A stretch of DNA of 64,000 bases. Origin: Melampsora larici-populina 98AG31 (lineage: Eukaryota > Basidiomycota > Pucciniomycetes > Pucciniales > Melampsoraceae). The stretch spans positions 1,689,589 to 1,753,588 of the forward strand of contig NW_006768770.1 of the NCBI RefSeq assembly GCF_000204055.1, written 5' to 3'. Below, in pieces: positions 35,520 through 45,600 of the stretch. The notes under the pieces were generated by a model that saw only the letters and a list, made by a program, of their open reading frames with translations, was not told where the DNA came from and made no database searches. Numbering within the stretch: the stretch's first letter is position 1; each line of letters begins with the position of its first letter. The position numbers were made by a program, and so were the translations under genes.

Positions 35520-35640
35520 CATCAGCAACCTATTGACAATTCTCAAATGCATTTCATATTGCATAACTTTTCCAAATGCTCTACCTCGAATCGTACTTAT
35601 TTCCAATCACTTTTCAAAAGCCCCATCACCCTTTCCATTC
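35520..35640. repeat. Dispersed repeat, copy 1
   Basis: The block TCAAATGCATTT..., then CATAACTTTTCCAAATGCT and later CACTTTTCAAAAGC, recurs at 55165-55265 in the same order and orientation. It is an interspersed repeat of unknown class, with C/T-rich flanks at both sites. Confidence 0.6.
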
Positions 35641-35699
35641 TCAATCGCCGCTATTCAACTGCGCACGCGCTTATTCCACCAGCAGGTTTGCTATAATTG

Positions 35700-35990
35700 A
35701 CGATTGAAAATGGAATTACGAAACAGATTCAGAATAGAACCGTGGATCTCACTGCTACACCCGCGGTGCCTTCGGCCCGCCGGTCCAACGCTTGTTTCCG
35801 CTCCTTCACAAACCCGGGCACCGCGGAGCTCGATTAGCTCCGCGTATCAGCGCGGAAATGAATTAGATCAGAATGAGAAAATGGTATTTGCACGGAATAA
35901 CGGAACGTTCATTACACAAAATGGAGTCCTGGCAAGGCGGAATCCGCGCAATCAAACCACGCAAATACAACACAAAAAACTAATGTGACA
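35700..35990 (+). other. GC-rich hairpin-containing stretch, no supported gene
   Basis: Includes the palindrome GCGGAGCT-cgatt-AGCTCCGC (about 35823-35843) and a CCGCGGTGCCTTCGG step near 35761. An open frame of 94 residues (35704-35988) crosses it but has no family features. Confidence 0.45.
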
Positions 35991-36262
35991 AAGATGGAAT
36001 GACTCGGAGCACGGACGAGAGGAAAAGAAGATGAGCAATGCAGTACTGAGAAAAACAATTGTGCTGAAGCGAAAAAAGTAACTAGCAATCCAAAACTCAG
36101 ATAAATGATTGTGCTGAAACAAAATAATCAACTATTAGCTTGTGAAGACGTGTGTAAAAGAAACCCAACACTGTTCATTACTTTAATGCATACAAAAGTG
36201 AGTGTCGCAAAAGTTGAACTGAGAAAATAGAAAAAGGCAGAATGTCACCGTAACATGGAAGG

Positions 36263-36517
36263 TCAACCAAAGAGGCGCTGCTTCTTTGGCTTGCCACTGT
36301 TAAAGTTCCTAAGCCGAGACAAGAATGTTTCCACTTCCATTCGAATTGCAGCGACTAGTCTGTCTTCGTATGACGTTAGATTGGTGCCTTTGTCACCAAA
36401 CAGAGCTTCAGCGTTGATGCTGCGTAGGGCAGTGCAGAGACCAGCGAAATTGTCCTTACGTTTGTAAAGGCGGTCCGCTGCCCGCAGGGCATCTTCAAAT
36501 GAGACCAGGTTATAGGC
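36263..36517 (-). pseudogene. C-terminal coding fragment of unknown family
   Basis: The minus-strand frame has no ATG at its beginning and runs about 84 residues to TGA at 36263. It includes LVSFEDALRAADRLYKRKD, then SINAEALFGDKGTNLTSYED and ends KKQRLFG. Codon use and composition look protein-like, so I read it as a final exon or a truncated gene piece. It is not recognised. Confidence 0.4.
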
Positions 36518-36613
36518 TTATTAAGTGATCTAGTGGATTCTTTGTTACATCATCTTACACTTGTGATTGTAAAGAATATTGTGACGTCATAGTGATTGAT
36601 TTTGTTATACAGT

Positions 36614-36928
36614 CAAACCCGCGCAATTGCATACCCACGCAACTGCATAATCAGCCTTTTTGCATAGGCCAGGACTTCCCCCAACTTGGTGCGCACTAAA
36701 AGTTGGATTTATTGCATAATTTTGTCAAAAATGATAATGCATAAGTCAAAACCCCAAAAAACCGGGTCTTGGAAGCCCAATTGCATAGCTTTTACTCAAA
36801 ATACAGGATAAAAAGTACATAATTAGGCATAAACCTTGGGCCCTAAGTCTCAAAGCCTAGCTCATAGCCTGCGAAAATGCATAATGCTATGTATTTTGGC
36901 CTATTTCCGGCATATATGCATAACTTTA
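36614..36928. mobile_element. Possible pogo/Tc1-like element end
   Basis: CAGTCAAACCCGCGCAA at 36614, directly after TA, matches the CAGTCAAACC-type terminus of pogo/Fot1-like elements. GCATA steps follow through the stretch to the N gap. The opposite end would be in or beyond the gap, so the boundary is unknown. Confidence 0.35.
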
Positions 36929-37028
36929 NNNNNNNNNNNNNNNNNNNNNNNNNNNNNNNNNNNNNNNNNNNNNNNNNNNNNNNNNNNNNNNNNNNNNNNN
37001 NNNNNNNNNNNNNNNNNNNNNNNNNNNN
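36929..37028. other. Assembly gap (100 N)
   Basis: Exactly 100 N, between the pogo-like end and the 3' end of the minus-strand gag gene. Confidence 1.
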
Positions 37029-37092
37029 TGAATGAGGTACATCCGCCTCAGCTTGTAATATATTGATGTCTTTCTCATTATCCTCATGAGTA

Positions 37093-38949
37093 TCAATCAT
37101 GCAGACATTCTGTTGCTGTTGATTTTGGTGATTTGCGTCCTTCACTGTCTGAACTTGAGTCTCCTGAAAGTTGTCCTCCGTGAAAGTCAAATTCGTCATT
37201 CATATTATCACTTTCCTCAGTGTCTTCTTCAATCACATTTATCTTTTTATCTTTACATCCTCTCCACTGATGTTTTGGATCTTTGCTGCCACAGTTTGGG
37301 CATGCTCTAAAAGGTTTCTTGTCTGATGTACTTGGTTGAACTCTTGTACTAGAGGGGCCTTGCATTTTATCATCCTTAAAAGTGTTTCTATTCTCACTAA
37401 AAGGTCTCCGTGGTCTATTTAAGTATCTTTTCTTTGTGATGATGGTTGTATTTTCAAAAATATCTTTGAACACCATTAGAAACATATCCCACTCGTATGG
37501 AGTAGAGAGTTGGCTTTTGATTGCATTTCTAGCATCACCATCAACTTTATTCAAGATCTTATTTACTATTCTGTCCTCTGAAGAATCTGGATCAAAAGCT
37601 GAGATTCTCTTCTTTTGTTTCAAAGACCATGCCATGGGATCTGTGTGTATATTGGCATCAAATTTGTCTTTTATAAATAAATCTTCCATGTTATTTTTCC
37701 AAACATTATTGCCAAATCTCTTATGAATTTCTTCTTTCCACTCATCCCAAGTCATGGAACCTCTAGTTTTACGTTTGTCCATGTACCATTGTCCCGCTGT
37801 TCCTGTGAAAGCTGTTGCTAGATGGCTTACAACAACAAGAGGGTCCATTTTTAGGGTAATGATCAAATCATCACACCAGTCAATGTAATCATTATGATTA
37901 TATTCACCGTCTCCGCTAAATTTTTTCCAATCTTTACCCGTAGGCCAAAGTTTAGTCAATGCTTTAGTTAAGTTATCTTCTCTAGCAGATTCTGTTATAC
38001 CCGTGTGAGCAGTACTTTCCCTCATAAATGTTCTTTCACGAGGTGGAAGGGTTTCTTCCCGTACATCAGTTCTTTCACGCATTGTTGGGCTCTGAAAGCC
38101 TCTATGCACTGGTGTAGGTTCTACGTAACTTACTGCTCTTTCTCTTGGTTCCGCTGTGGCTAGTCTGAATCTGGCTTCTCCTCTGAGTGATGGATCAACT
38201 TTTGGGTTCTCTTCAAAAGGTGAGTTGAGATGTCTGTTGTGTACATTTGGACTTGTTTGATTTATTGGGATAGGAGTATTATTAATGTTACTCCTCACAT
38301 CAGGTTTGAGTTCTTGAATGATTGACAGCCTTGCTTCATTGGCATTGTTATCCATTTGTGTTAGTTGTTGTTGTATTTCAACATTCTTTTCCAATATTTT
38401 ATTATTCAATAATACTTGTTGTCTCAGCATTTGGTCTGAAAAAGATTTAATTTGTATTTCTTGTTGTCTCAATAATTCTGTTTTCAATTGTTCATGATTA
38501 TCTTTCATATTTTCTTGTAATGCGTGGTAAGATTTCATCATACTACTTTCAAATTGTTGTTGTTGTATGTTTAAGTTTTCACGAATTTTTGTGATATTTG
38601 TATCCTCTTTTATCTCGCCAATTGTTGAACTTACATGGCTTTCGTGCTTCACAAATTTATTGAGCAATTCCTCAATTTTATTATAGGGGTCTTTAATTGG
38701 TAGTTTAAGTTGTTTATCTACTTTAGCCTCTAGTTGCTTCATTGAGTTTTTTATTTCTCCGAGATCACATATTATTGCATCACTTGTTTCTCTGATAGTT
38801 TGTTTATCTTCACTACTTTCTTGATACATTTTATTTATTGTCTCATGGAAACTTTTATCATAACTGTTAAGTTTTGTGGACAATTTCTTCTCATTTTCTG
38901 ATATTCTCGTGGCAATTTGACTAGCTAAATTGGTCATTTGCTTTATCAT
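37093..38949 (-). CDS. Retrotransposon Gag protein (Ty3/gypsy type) with a long coiled coil
   Basis: 618 residues. The first ~270 are heptad-rich and Gln/Asn-rich (predicted coiled coil), followed by a basic linker. The Gag core then starts with WPTGKDWKKFSGDGEYNHND and contains HLATAFTGTAGQWYMDKRK and WDEWKEEIHKRFGNN, the capsid-type retrotransposon gag fold. A Cys/His zinc-knuckle-like element (CPNCGSKDPKHQWRGC) precedes an acidic tail. The pol region that should follow is missing: downstream are only a gap and unrelated sequence. The ATG at 38949 overlaps the TGA of the upstream ORF by four bases (ATGA). Confidence 0.75.
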   Translation of the reverse strand: MIKQMTNLASQIATRISENEKKLSTKLNSYDKSFHETINKMYQESSEDKQTIRETSDAIICDLGEIKNSMKQLEAKVDKQLKLPIKDPYNKIEELLNKFVKHESHVSSTIGEIKEDTNITKIRENLNIQQQQFESSMMKSYHALQENMKDNHEQLKTELLRQQEIQIKSFSDQMLRQQVLLNNKILEKNVEIQQQLTQMDNNANEARLSIIQELKPDVRSNINNTPIPINQTSPNVHNRHLNSPFEENPKVDPSLRGEARFRLATAEPRERAVSYVEPTPVHRGFQSPTMRERTDVREETLPPRERTFMRESTAHTGITESAREDNLTKALTKLWPTGKDWKKFSGDGEYNHNDYIDWCDDLIITLKMDPLVVVSHLATAFTGTAGQWYMDKRKTRGSMTWDEWKEEIHKRFGNNVWKNNMEDLFIKDKFDANIHTDPMAWSLKQKKRISAFDPDSSEDRIVNKILNKVDGDARNAIKSQLSTPYEWDMFLMVFKDIFENTTIITKKRYLNRPRRPFSENRNTFKDDKMQGPSSTRVQPSTSDKKPFRACPNCGSKDPKHQWRGCKDKKINVIEEDTEESDNMNDEFDFHGGQLSGDSSSDSEGRKSPKSTATECLHD

Positions 38950-41359
38950 GCTTTGTTCTGAAGGTTCAATCCTGGATCTTCAACTATTTTGTTTAATGTA
39001 CTTTTAATTTGTAGTACTAAAGCTTGAGTCTTATTTAGACTATACATTGGTGTCACATCTTCAGTTTGTATTCCAGTCTCTCCTTTTTTTATATTGTCAC
39101 TTGTATTTGATGTTGATGTACTGGATTGTTTAGTTTCAGAGGAAATAACTTCTTTTTGTTTACCTTTGTCTTTAGGTATTATTTCTGATTGAGTTAAATG
39201 TTTGTTTTCTTTGATTTCAACAATTTGTTCTCTGAATTTTTTTAATTCACTTAAGATATTATCATGCCTTGTTTTATTATTTTCTTTCTCATCAAGGTTA
39301 TAAAAGGTATTTCTAACTTCTTCTATGTGTTCTTTTAATTCTGAGAACTTACTCATGATATCATCATAAGATGATTTCTGAAGTTGGCAATTTAGTTGAA
39401 ATTCATTTACTCTCTCTCTCTCACTTTGCTCACATTGTTTTTTTAATAAACTTAAATCTGGTTGTAAATTTTCAACTCGTTGATAGATTGCATACGTTTT
39501 TCGTCTGATAAGGTCATCTAAGTCTAATTGAGAAGTTGAAAGGGAAATAGAAGAAGAAATTTTTGATTTTAAATCTGAGACTAAATGCGACTGGTTGAAC
39601 AGTCCTTGAGAGTCTAACTGGTCTAGCTCCTCTTCTTCCGATTTTAAAGATGTAGCATAGGAAGAGGGTAGGATGGAATGGTCCTTATCTAAAGGTTCAC
39701 CAGTAAAGAGTGTATCAGTACTAAGAACTGATGGGCGATTGTGAAAGGATGAAGTGGGGGGAGGGAGTATACTTACTGTTCTCTCTCCTTCCCCTTCCCT
39801 TTCGAATCCGGGTCTCGATCTTCCTTCTTCATCTTCTTGACTACTAGAATCATGTCGAGAAGATTCGAGGCGTTCTCCGCCATCTCCTCAATGTCGTCGT
39901 CGTGAGCTCGCTTGCGACGCTGGCTGGACGGTCCCGCTTGTGGATGCTCAAAGTACTCCATCGTGCGAGGGTTCACATGGTAGGGATTGTACCCTGCCAC
40001 CTCCTCGACTCTCGTTCGATGGCGTCGGCCACCCATGAACTCCTCGAGTTCTCGGTGCGCCTCCTTCGCTGCACCCAAGATTTGGCGAAAACTTACGTTG
40101 TTGTTCGCTATGCGCGCCTCGTCCAAGTTGTGCTTTAGGTCCACAATTGCCTGACATAGTCGGGCTTCCTCGGCTTGGCGCGTTTCCTGGTAAGATGGTT
40201 GCTGAGGAGGAGGTGGAGGTAAGTTCGGGTTGCTGACACCCGGGGTAGGTTGGTGTCGATAGACCGGGGAGGCTTGTGCTGGGTAATGCACTTGGGGATG
40301 ATGGTGATGGTACGGAGCCGGAGGGTACTGGGCCACAGGAGCTGCTAGGTTGGGCGGGTAGTTTGGTTGATAGTTGTAACCGGCTTGTTGCTGTTGGGTC
40401 TGACGAAGTTAGAGATAGGATTTTTTTATTAATATCTCTTTCTTTAGCGAAATTGGCTACTAAAGTGGGATCCGGCTTACCTGAGGTTGGTAGTGGTTCG
40501 AATAACTCCACTGTTGACCTCCTCGTTGATCTTGAGCTTGGTTCTGTGGGTTGTTTGGGTTTTGCTGACCCTCGTGAGCTGGTTGAGCCGGCGTGGCTTG
40601 GTTGCCTTGAGCTTCTAGTAGACATAGGGTTTATGATTTACGTGAATTATGATCGAATGTATGGAAGAAAGAGATAAGAAGAAGAAAAATTTTAAAAAAT
40701 GAAAGAAACGATAGAGGAGTTGTTATAGGAGAAATGATAAGACAGAAAATCACTTTATTAATGTTTTATGATTTTTCTTGTACTGGTTAAATATGTTTAC
40801 TTACGATTACTATGAGTTCCTCGATCTTGTTGTTGTTCTTGGGGAGCTTGTTGGTGATTCTGTGCTCGCTGATCGTGAGGTGGTCCAGATGGATGGTTGT
40901 GATTTCCTTGTTCTATTTCGGTGATCAGGAGAGAAAACGAAAAGGAATTTTCTTTTTTAGAAACAGAAGAAGAAATTTTTCTTTTGAATTATTAGTTTAT
41001 TGATGACTTACGATAAGGCTGATTTACTGGCTGTCCTGGATTTTGAATGACCGAATGATGATTGTTGTTATTGTGATACTCAGGTGGTACGATTTCTGGT
41101 GGAGGTCCTTGGGATCTCTCGTATTCTCTCGCGGTATTGTCAGATCCGGGTGAGTCAATCTTGATGTTTGATAACGGGTCAGCAGCCGGTGTAGTGGTTG
41201 TGGATTCAATCACAATCGGTTCGTGGCTCGTATTTCCGTAAGCGTCCTCGAACTCTAGAACTGATCCGTCTAGGTTCGATTCGGGTAGAGCTGGCGTAGA
41301 TTGGTGTGTACGGTTCGCTTCCGTGCCTTGTTGTTGAGGGGTTCCTCGGTTTGCAAGGT
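38946..41359 (-). CDS. Multi-exon Gln-rich leader ORF upstream of Gag
   Basis: Five exons on the minus strand join in frame: 41359-41012, 40912-40805, 40614-40481, 40399-39777 and 39720-38946. Each donor starts GTAAGT or GTAAGC. The first exon has no start, so the 5' end is missing or lies further upstream. Exons 2 and 3 encode similar Gln/Asn-rich units (PPHDQRAQNHQQAPQEQQQD and PAHEGQQNPNNPQNQAQDQR). Exon 4 has a Pro/His-rich segment (HHHHPQVHYPAQASPVYRHQ) and a basic region with RRKRAHDDD. Exon 5 is a helical, charged stretch and ends with the TGA that overlaps the Gag ATG. Function unknown; probably a spliced leader part of the retrotransposon Gag. Confidence 0.55.
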
Positions 41360-42056
41360 CTAATGAGTTAAACAAATGGGGGAAAGACACTGTAACGATA
41401 CAAGTGAAAAAGATGAGATTTATAATAGTCAGAGGAAGAGGAAGTAAGGTGGAGAGAAAAAAAAGAATGGAAGTTAGTTTTACTTCTTTCAACTCAAGAC
41501 TAGTTAGTTTGGGGTTATAACAAGATAAACAAAGCTAATGTTGATTCTATTAAAATGAAGCGAGAAGAAGAAAAATTAAAGGAAAAAAAATATGAATCGA
41601 TTTGAATTTACTTTTGATTTTATAGATAACTGGTTATGAAGTTATAAAGGCTGTTGAATTTGATTGAATAAGTAGGATGTAGATAGCAAGTTGATTTGTG
41701 CTCTTTCACTTTGCTTGAGGATCGATTTGAATCGGGATTCGTAGTCTTCTTATATGAGTGAAATCTTTGATCCGATTTGATTCCTATGTCGATTTGTTCG
41801 AGAATCACTGTTACGGATGACGTACGTTAGGTTTCTCTCGTTTTTTTTTTATTAGGTATTAATCTCTTGCTGACTCACTTTTATTATTGCTTCGTCGCTG
41901 TTTGGGCAAGGTTGTTGTTAGGATACGTTTGCGGATGTAAAATGGATGGAATCGATCCTGATCTGGTGGCGAGTGATTAGAGTAATGGTCAGTGTTCTTT
42001 CTTCGAAGTAATTGTTTTCGATATGGTGGCTTGAGAGAAGTCAGGTTTCCAAAAAA
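41360..42056. other. Upstream region of the minus-strand Gag locus
   Basis: No 5' exon could be assigned confidently. An open minus-strand frame at 41620-41808 might be one. The gypsy element is inserted at 42062, so upstream parts of this locus may continue beyond 48263. Confidence 0.3.
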
Positions 42057-42061
42057 AATAC

Positions 42062-42432
42062 TGTAAGACCTACGGTCATTACTTAGACACGTAATTGCAC
42101 ACTTAAATATTAACACTTAAGACCTAATTTCATTTACTATATTTACTTATTGTTGTTTCATTTCTACCGATGGTTCCTTAGAGATATCGGGACTGATATT
42201 CGCCCTCTATCCTTTGGAACCAGGTATAGTTTCATTTCATATATATATTTCTTTTCTTTCTAAGTTGTTGTAGTGTTCTTATCCAGACAGAGATATCGGG
42301 ACTGATATTCGCCCTCTATCCTTTGGAACCAGTAATACAAATCAGATCTCCTTGGGTTCTAGAAAACCTCTTACTGTGCCTCACAGTATCCCGTCTCGAA
42401 GTATCCAGTGAAGGTTCTATTTGAACCTTACA
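42062..42432 (+). repeat. 5' LTR of the gypsy element
   Basis: 371 bp, TG...CA ends. It contains two exact 44-bp copies of a motif starting AGAGATATCGGGACTGATAT (42180-42223 and 42289-42332). They are separated by a spacer that begins GTATAG and ends CAGACAG. Confidence 0.95.
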
Positions 42433-42651
42433 CTTTTTTTTTCTCAAACCCTCACGAGATTAAAACGATCGATCAAACCAAACCTTAAACTAAACTATCG
42501 ATCAACTCAATCACAAAACTCAAAATCCCTAATTAAACCTTTTCGATACTTCAAATCAAATGCGCCACTTCGATTGTATTGTTCTCATCATACATCGTTG
42601 ACGCTAACTCCCCCATTCACAACAACTCTAACCCCACGTCGATCACCGTGT

Positions 42652-45600
42652 ATGAGTACACGACGATCATCTCAATCCACTCAGAAAGGCCCGCCAGTAC
42701 CTTTGCCAGACCCGGAAGCTATTATTCGCGCGAACCGCCGTGAAATACGGCTCTCCAGACCAAACGCTAGTGCCGCCAGACAAGCCATATCACAAGACCT
42801 ACCGCCAACTACGCCAGTACGCAATCGTACAGATTTTGTACCGCCAGCTACGCCAGGACGCAATCGCATTGAATCCACTGCCTTACCACCGTTGCCAGAA
42901 TCCGACGAGTCTTCCCCTTTGTCATCTTTACCACCGTCTCCTACGCGAAAGGACACCTCTCATACTCCATTTCCTAAAATGCCAGACCAAACATCCGCTC
43001 CGACCGACTCTAGCCCGGACCTCATGAAGGTGATAGTCGAGTCACAAGTCGCTACTAATCGCCGAATGGAACGGTTTGAAGACTTTATGACGAAGTTGCT
43101 CATTTCCAAAGAGTCAACTCAGAGCACATCCGCGGCAGAAGAATCTAAGCCAGATGGCAAGATCGACCTCACGAAGTTTCGTACATCAGACGGACCTGTC
43201 TATAAAGGCCCATACCGAGAGACTGAACCCTTCCTCTTGTGGTATTCTTCTCTGAAGACATTCTTCCGCACTAAAGGTGTGATGCTAGACAAAGACCGTA
43301 TCACGCTGGTCGGGAACTTCTTAGAAGAGCCGAACGCTCACGCTTTCTATGAGGGAGGTTTTGACGGATTTATTAAAGGCACCTGGAAGGAATTCCTCAA
43401 TTCACTCTTCGCTTCCTGTTTACCTGGTGACTGGAAGGATCGATTATATGAGAAAGCTCAACATCTTAAGATGTCCCAGTATGAGGACTTTATAACTTAC
43501 AGTACTCGTGCTCGTCAACTTCAAATTTTAATTAATTTTCACACCATTACTCTAGATGATCACCAATTGGCTAAATTTGTTGAATATGGCATGATAGAAG
43601 AACTGAAGACTGCCGTCAAATTGTGGGGATTTTCAAAATACACGAAAGACTTTGCTTACCACAACTTTGAAAATCAATGTGAAACTCTCTATAGCTCACT
43701 TGTAGCATCTCACGCGATCACCAAGAAAACGAGAATGGCTGTTTTACCTACCGCGACTCAAAACCGATCTCGAGTCACCCCTGCCAGTACTTCAGGCCGT
43801 TTATCGGATGAAGAATTCACCTGGAAGATTCACTCCTATCGCGATTCAATCGGGCAATGCCATTTCTGCAAGGGTTATTGTGGCAGCGAGTATCGAGCGT
43901 GTAAGGGTCCATATGTAAGAGAGAAAGTCGTGTTCCCGCCAGGATACGTAGCTCCTCCAAAACCGGCCAACTATGTTCCTCCTAGAGCGCGTTCTTCACT
44001 GCCGTCAGGACGAGCGCAAGCAGGACGGTCCACTCATCCACCGGCAGGACGCCCAGCTCAATCCTATGCTAAGGTAGCAGCGACAGCGGAGTACCCAGAG
44101 CTAGACGAAGCTTCAGTAGCGGCGCTTCAGGCCTTGGACGAAGAGTTGGATCTAGCCGAATCTGAAGGGTGCGTACCCTCTCCCAAAACACCTCGTGTAA
44201 TCATTGAATTCACCCACAATGGCGAAAAGATAAGGGCTTTAGCTGACCCAGGCGCCGAAATCAATCTCCTAACAGAACAGGCGGCAGAGCGACTTAAGCT
44301 CAAGAGAAGAAAACTGGTGCGACCTACTCAATTAAGCCTCGCAGTCAATACCGATTCCCTACCTCCCACCCTAACACACTTCACTACAGTCGATCTAGTT
44401 GAACCAACATCACGAAGAACATTCAACAGAACATACTGTAAACTAGGAGATGTAGGAGGAGACTTTGATATGATATTGGGGACACCTTTCTTTAATATTT
44501 TTCTGTTTTCCGTTTCAATCAATCAACGTGCTATTGTGTGTGAAAAGACTGGCTTGAAGGTTTATGATTACCGTGTGCTTCAGGACTGGAATGAAAAAAT
44601 TAACAAGTTATCGGTTCCTCGTATCACTGAGCCAAAGAGAGAGTGTAAGGCTGCCTGGGAGCAGAGAGTGTGTGAGGAAGTGAAGCAATCTGCGATGAGC
44701 GTGTATGAAGTGTATGAGAAAGAGCTGGTTGAAGAATTTCATGATTTGTTCCCGGTTGATATACCGGCGGTGTCAGATGAGGCTGAAGAGGAAGGTCTGT
44801 TCGTTGATGGCTCTTTTCCAGAGAAGCTGCAGAACGAAAGCTCAAAGATACGTCACAAGATAGTGCTGAAGGACCCCGATGCTGTTGTCAAAGAAAAGGC
44901 TTATAACTACCCTCCAAAGCATATGAACGCTTGGGGCAAGCTTGTTGATCAACATCTAGCAGCAGGAAGAATCCGACGATCCACTAGCCAGTACGCCTCG
45001 CCAAGTCTCATCATTCCGAAGAAGGACCCTACCGAACTTCCAAGATGGGTATGTGATTACCGCGTCTTGAACAGCCTGACCGTGAGGGACCGTGCGCCGT
45101 TGCCCAATGTGGACACGTTGGTCAGGCTTGTAGCAACTGGAAAGGTTTTTTCCATCATAGACCTTACGAACGCTTTCTTCCAAACACGTATGCGAGAGGC
45201 TGACATCCCTCTGACGGCCGTCCATACACCTTGGGGCCTCTACGAGTGGTGTGTGATGCCGATGGGGCTCACAAACGCACCGAGCACTCATCAAGGTCGA
45301 CTCGAAGAAGCCTTGGGTGACTTGCTGAACACTATATGTGTAGTGTATCTGGATGATATTGTGGTGTTTTCTAACTCACCAGAGGAACATGCAATTCACA
45401 CGAGGAAAGTTTTACAACGTCTACGAGAAGCAAATTTATACTGCAGCAAGAAGAAGACTAAATTGTTTCAAAAAGAGATCAAATTTTTAGGCCATTGGAT
45501 TTCAGAGGAAGGCATACGAGCGGATGATGAAAAAGTGAAGCAGGTATTAGATTGGAAGACGCCTAAATCTGCTAAAGGCATTAAGAAGTTTCTAGGTACG

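Noticed and set aside
36614..36928. CRISPR-like array suggested by repeated GCATA steps
   Set aside because: The steps are irregular in spacing and too short. The organism is a fungus, and a transposon end explains the stretch better.
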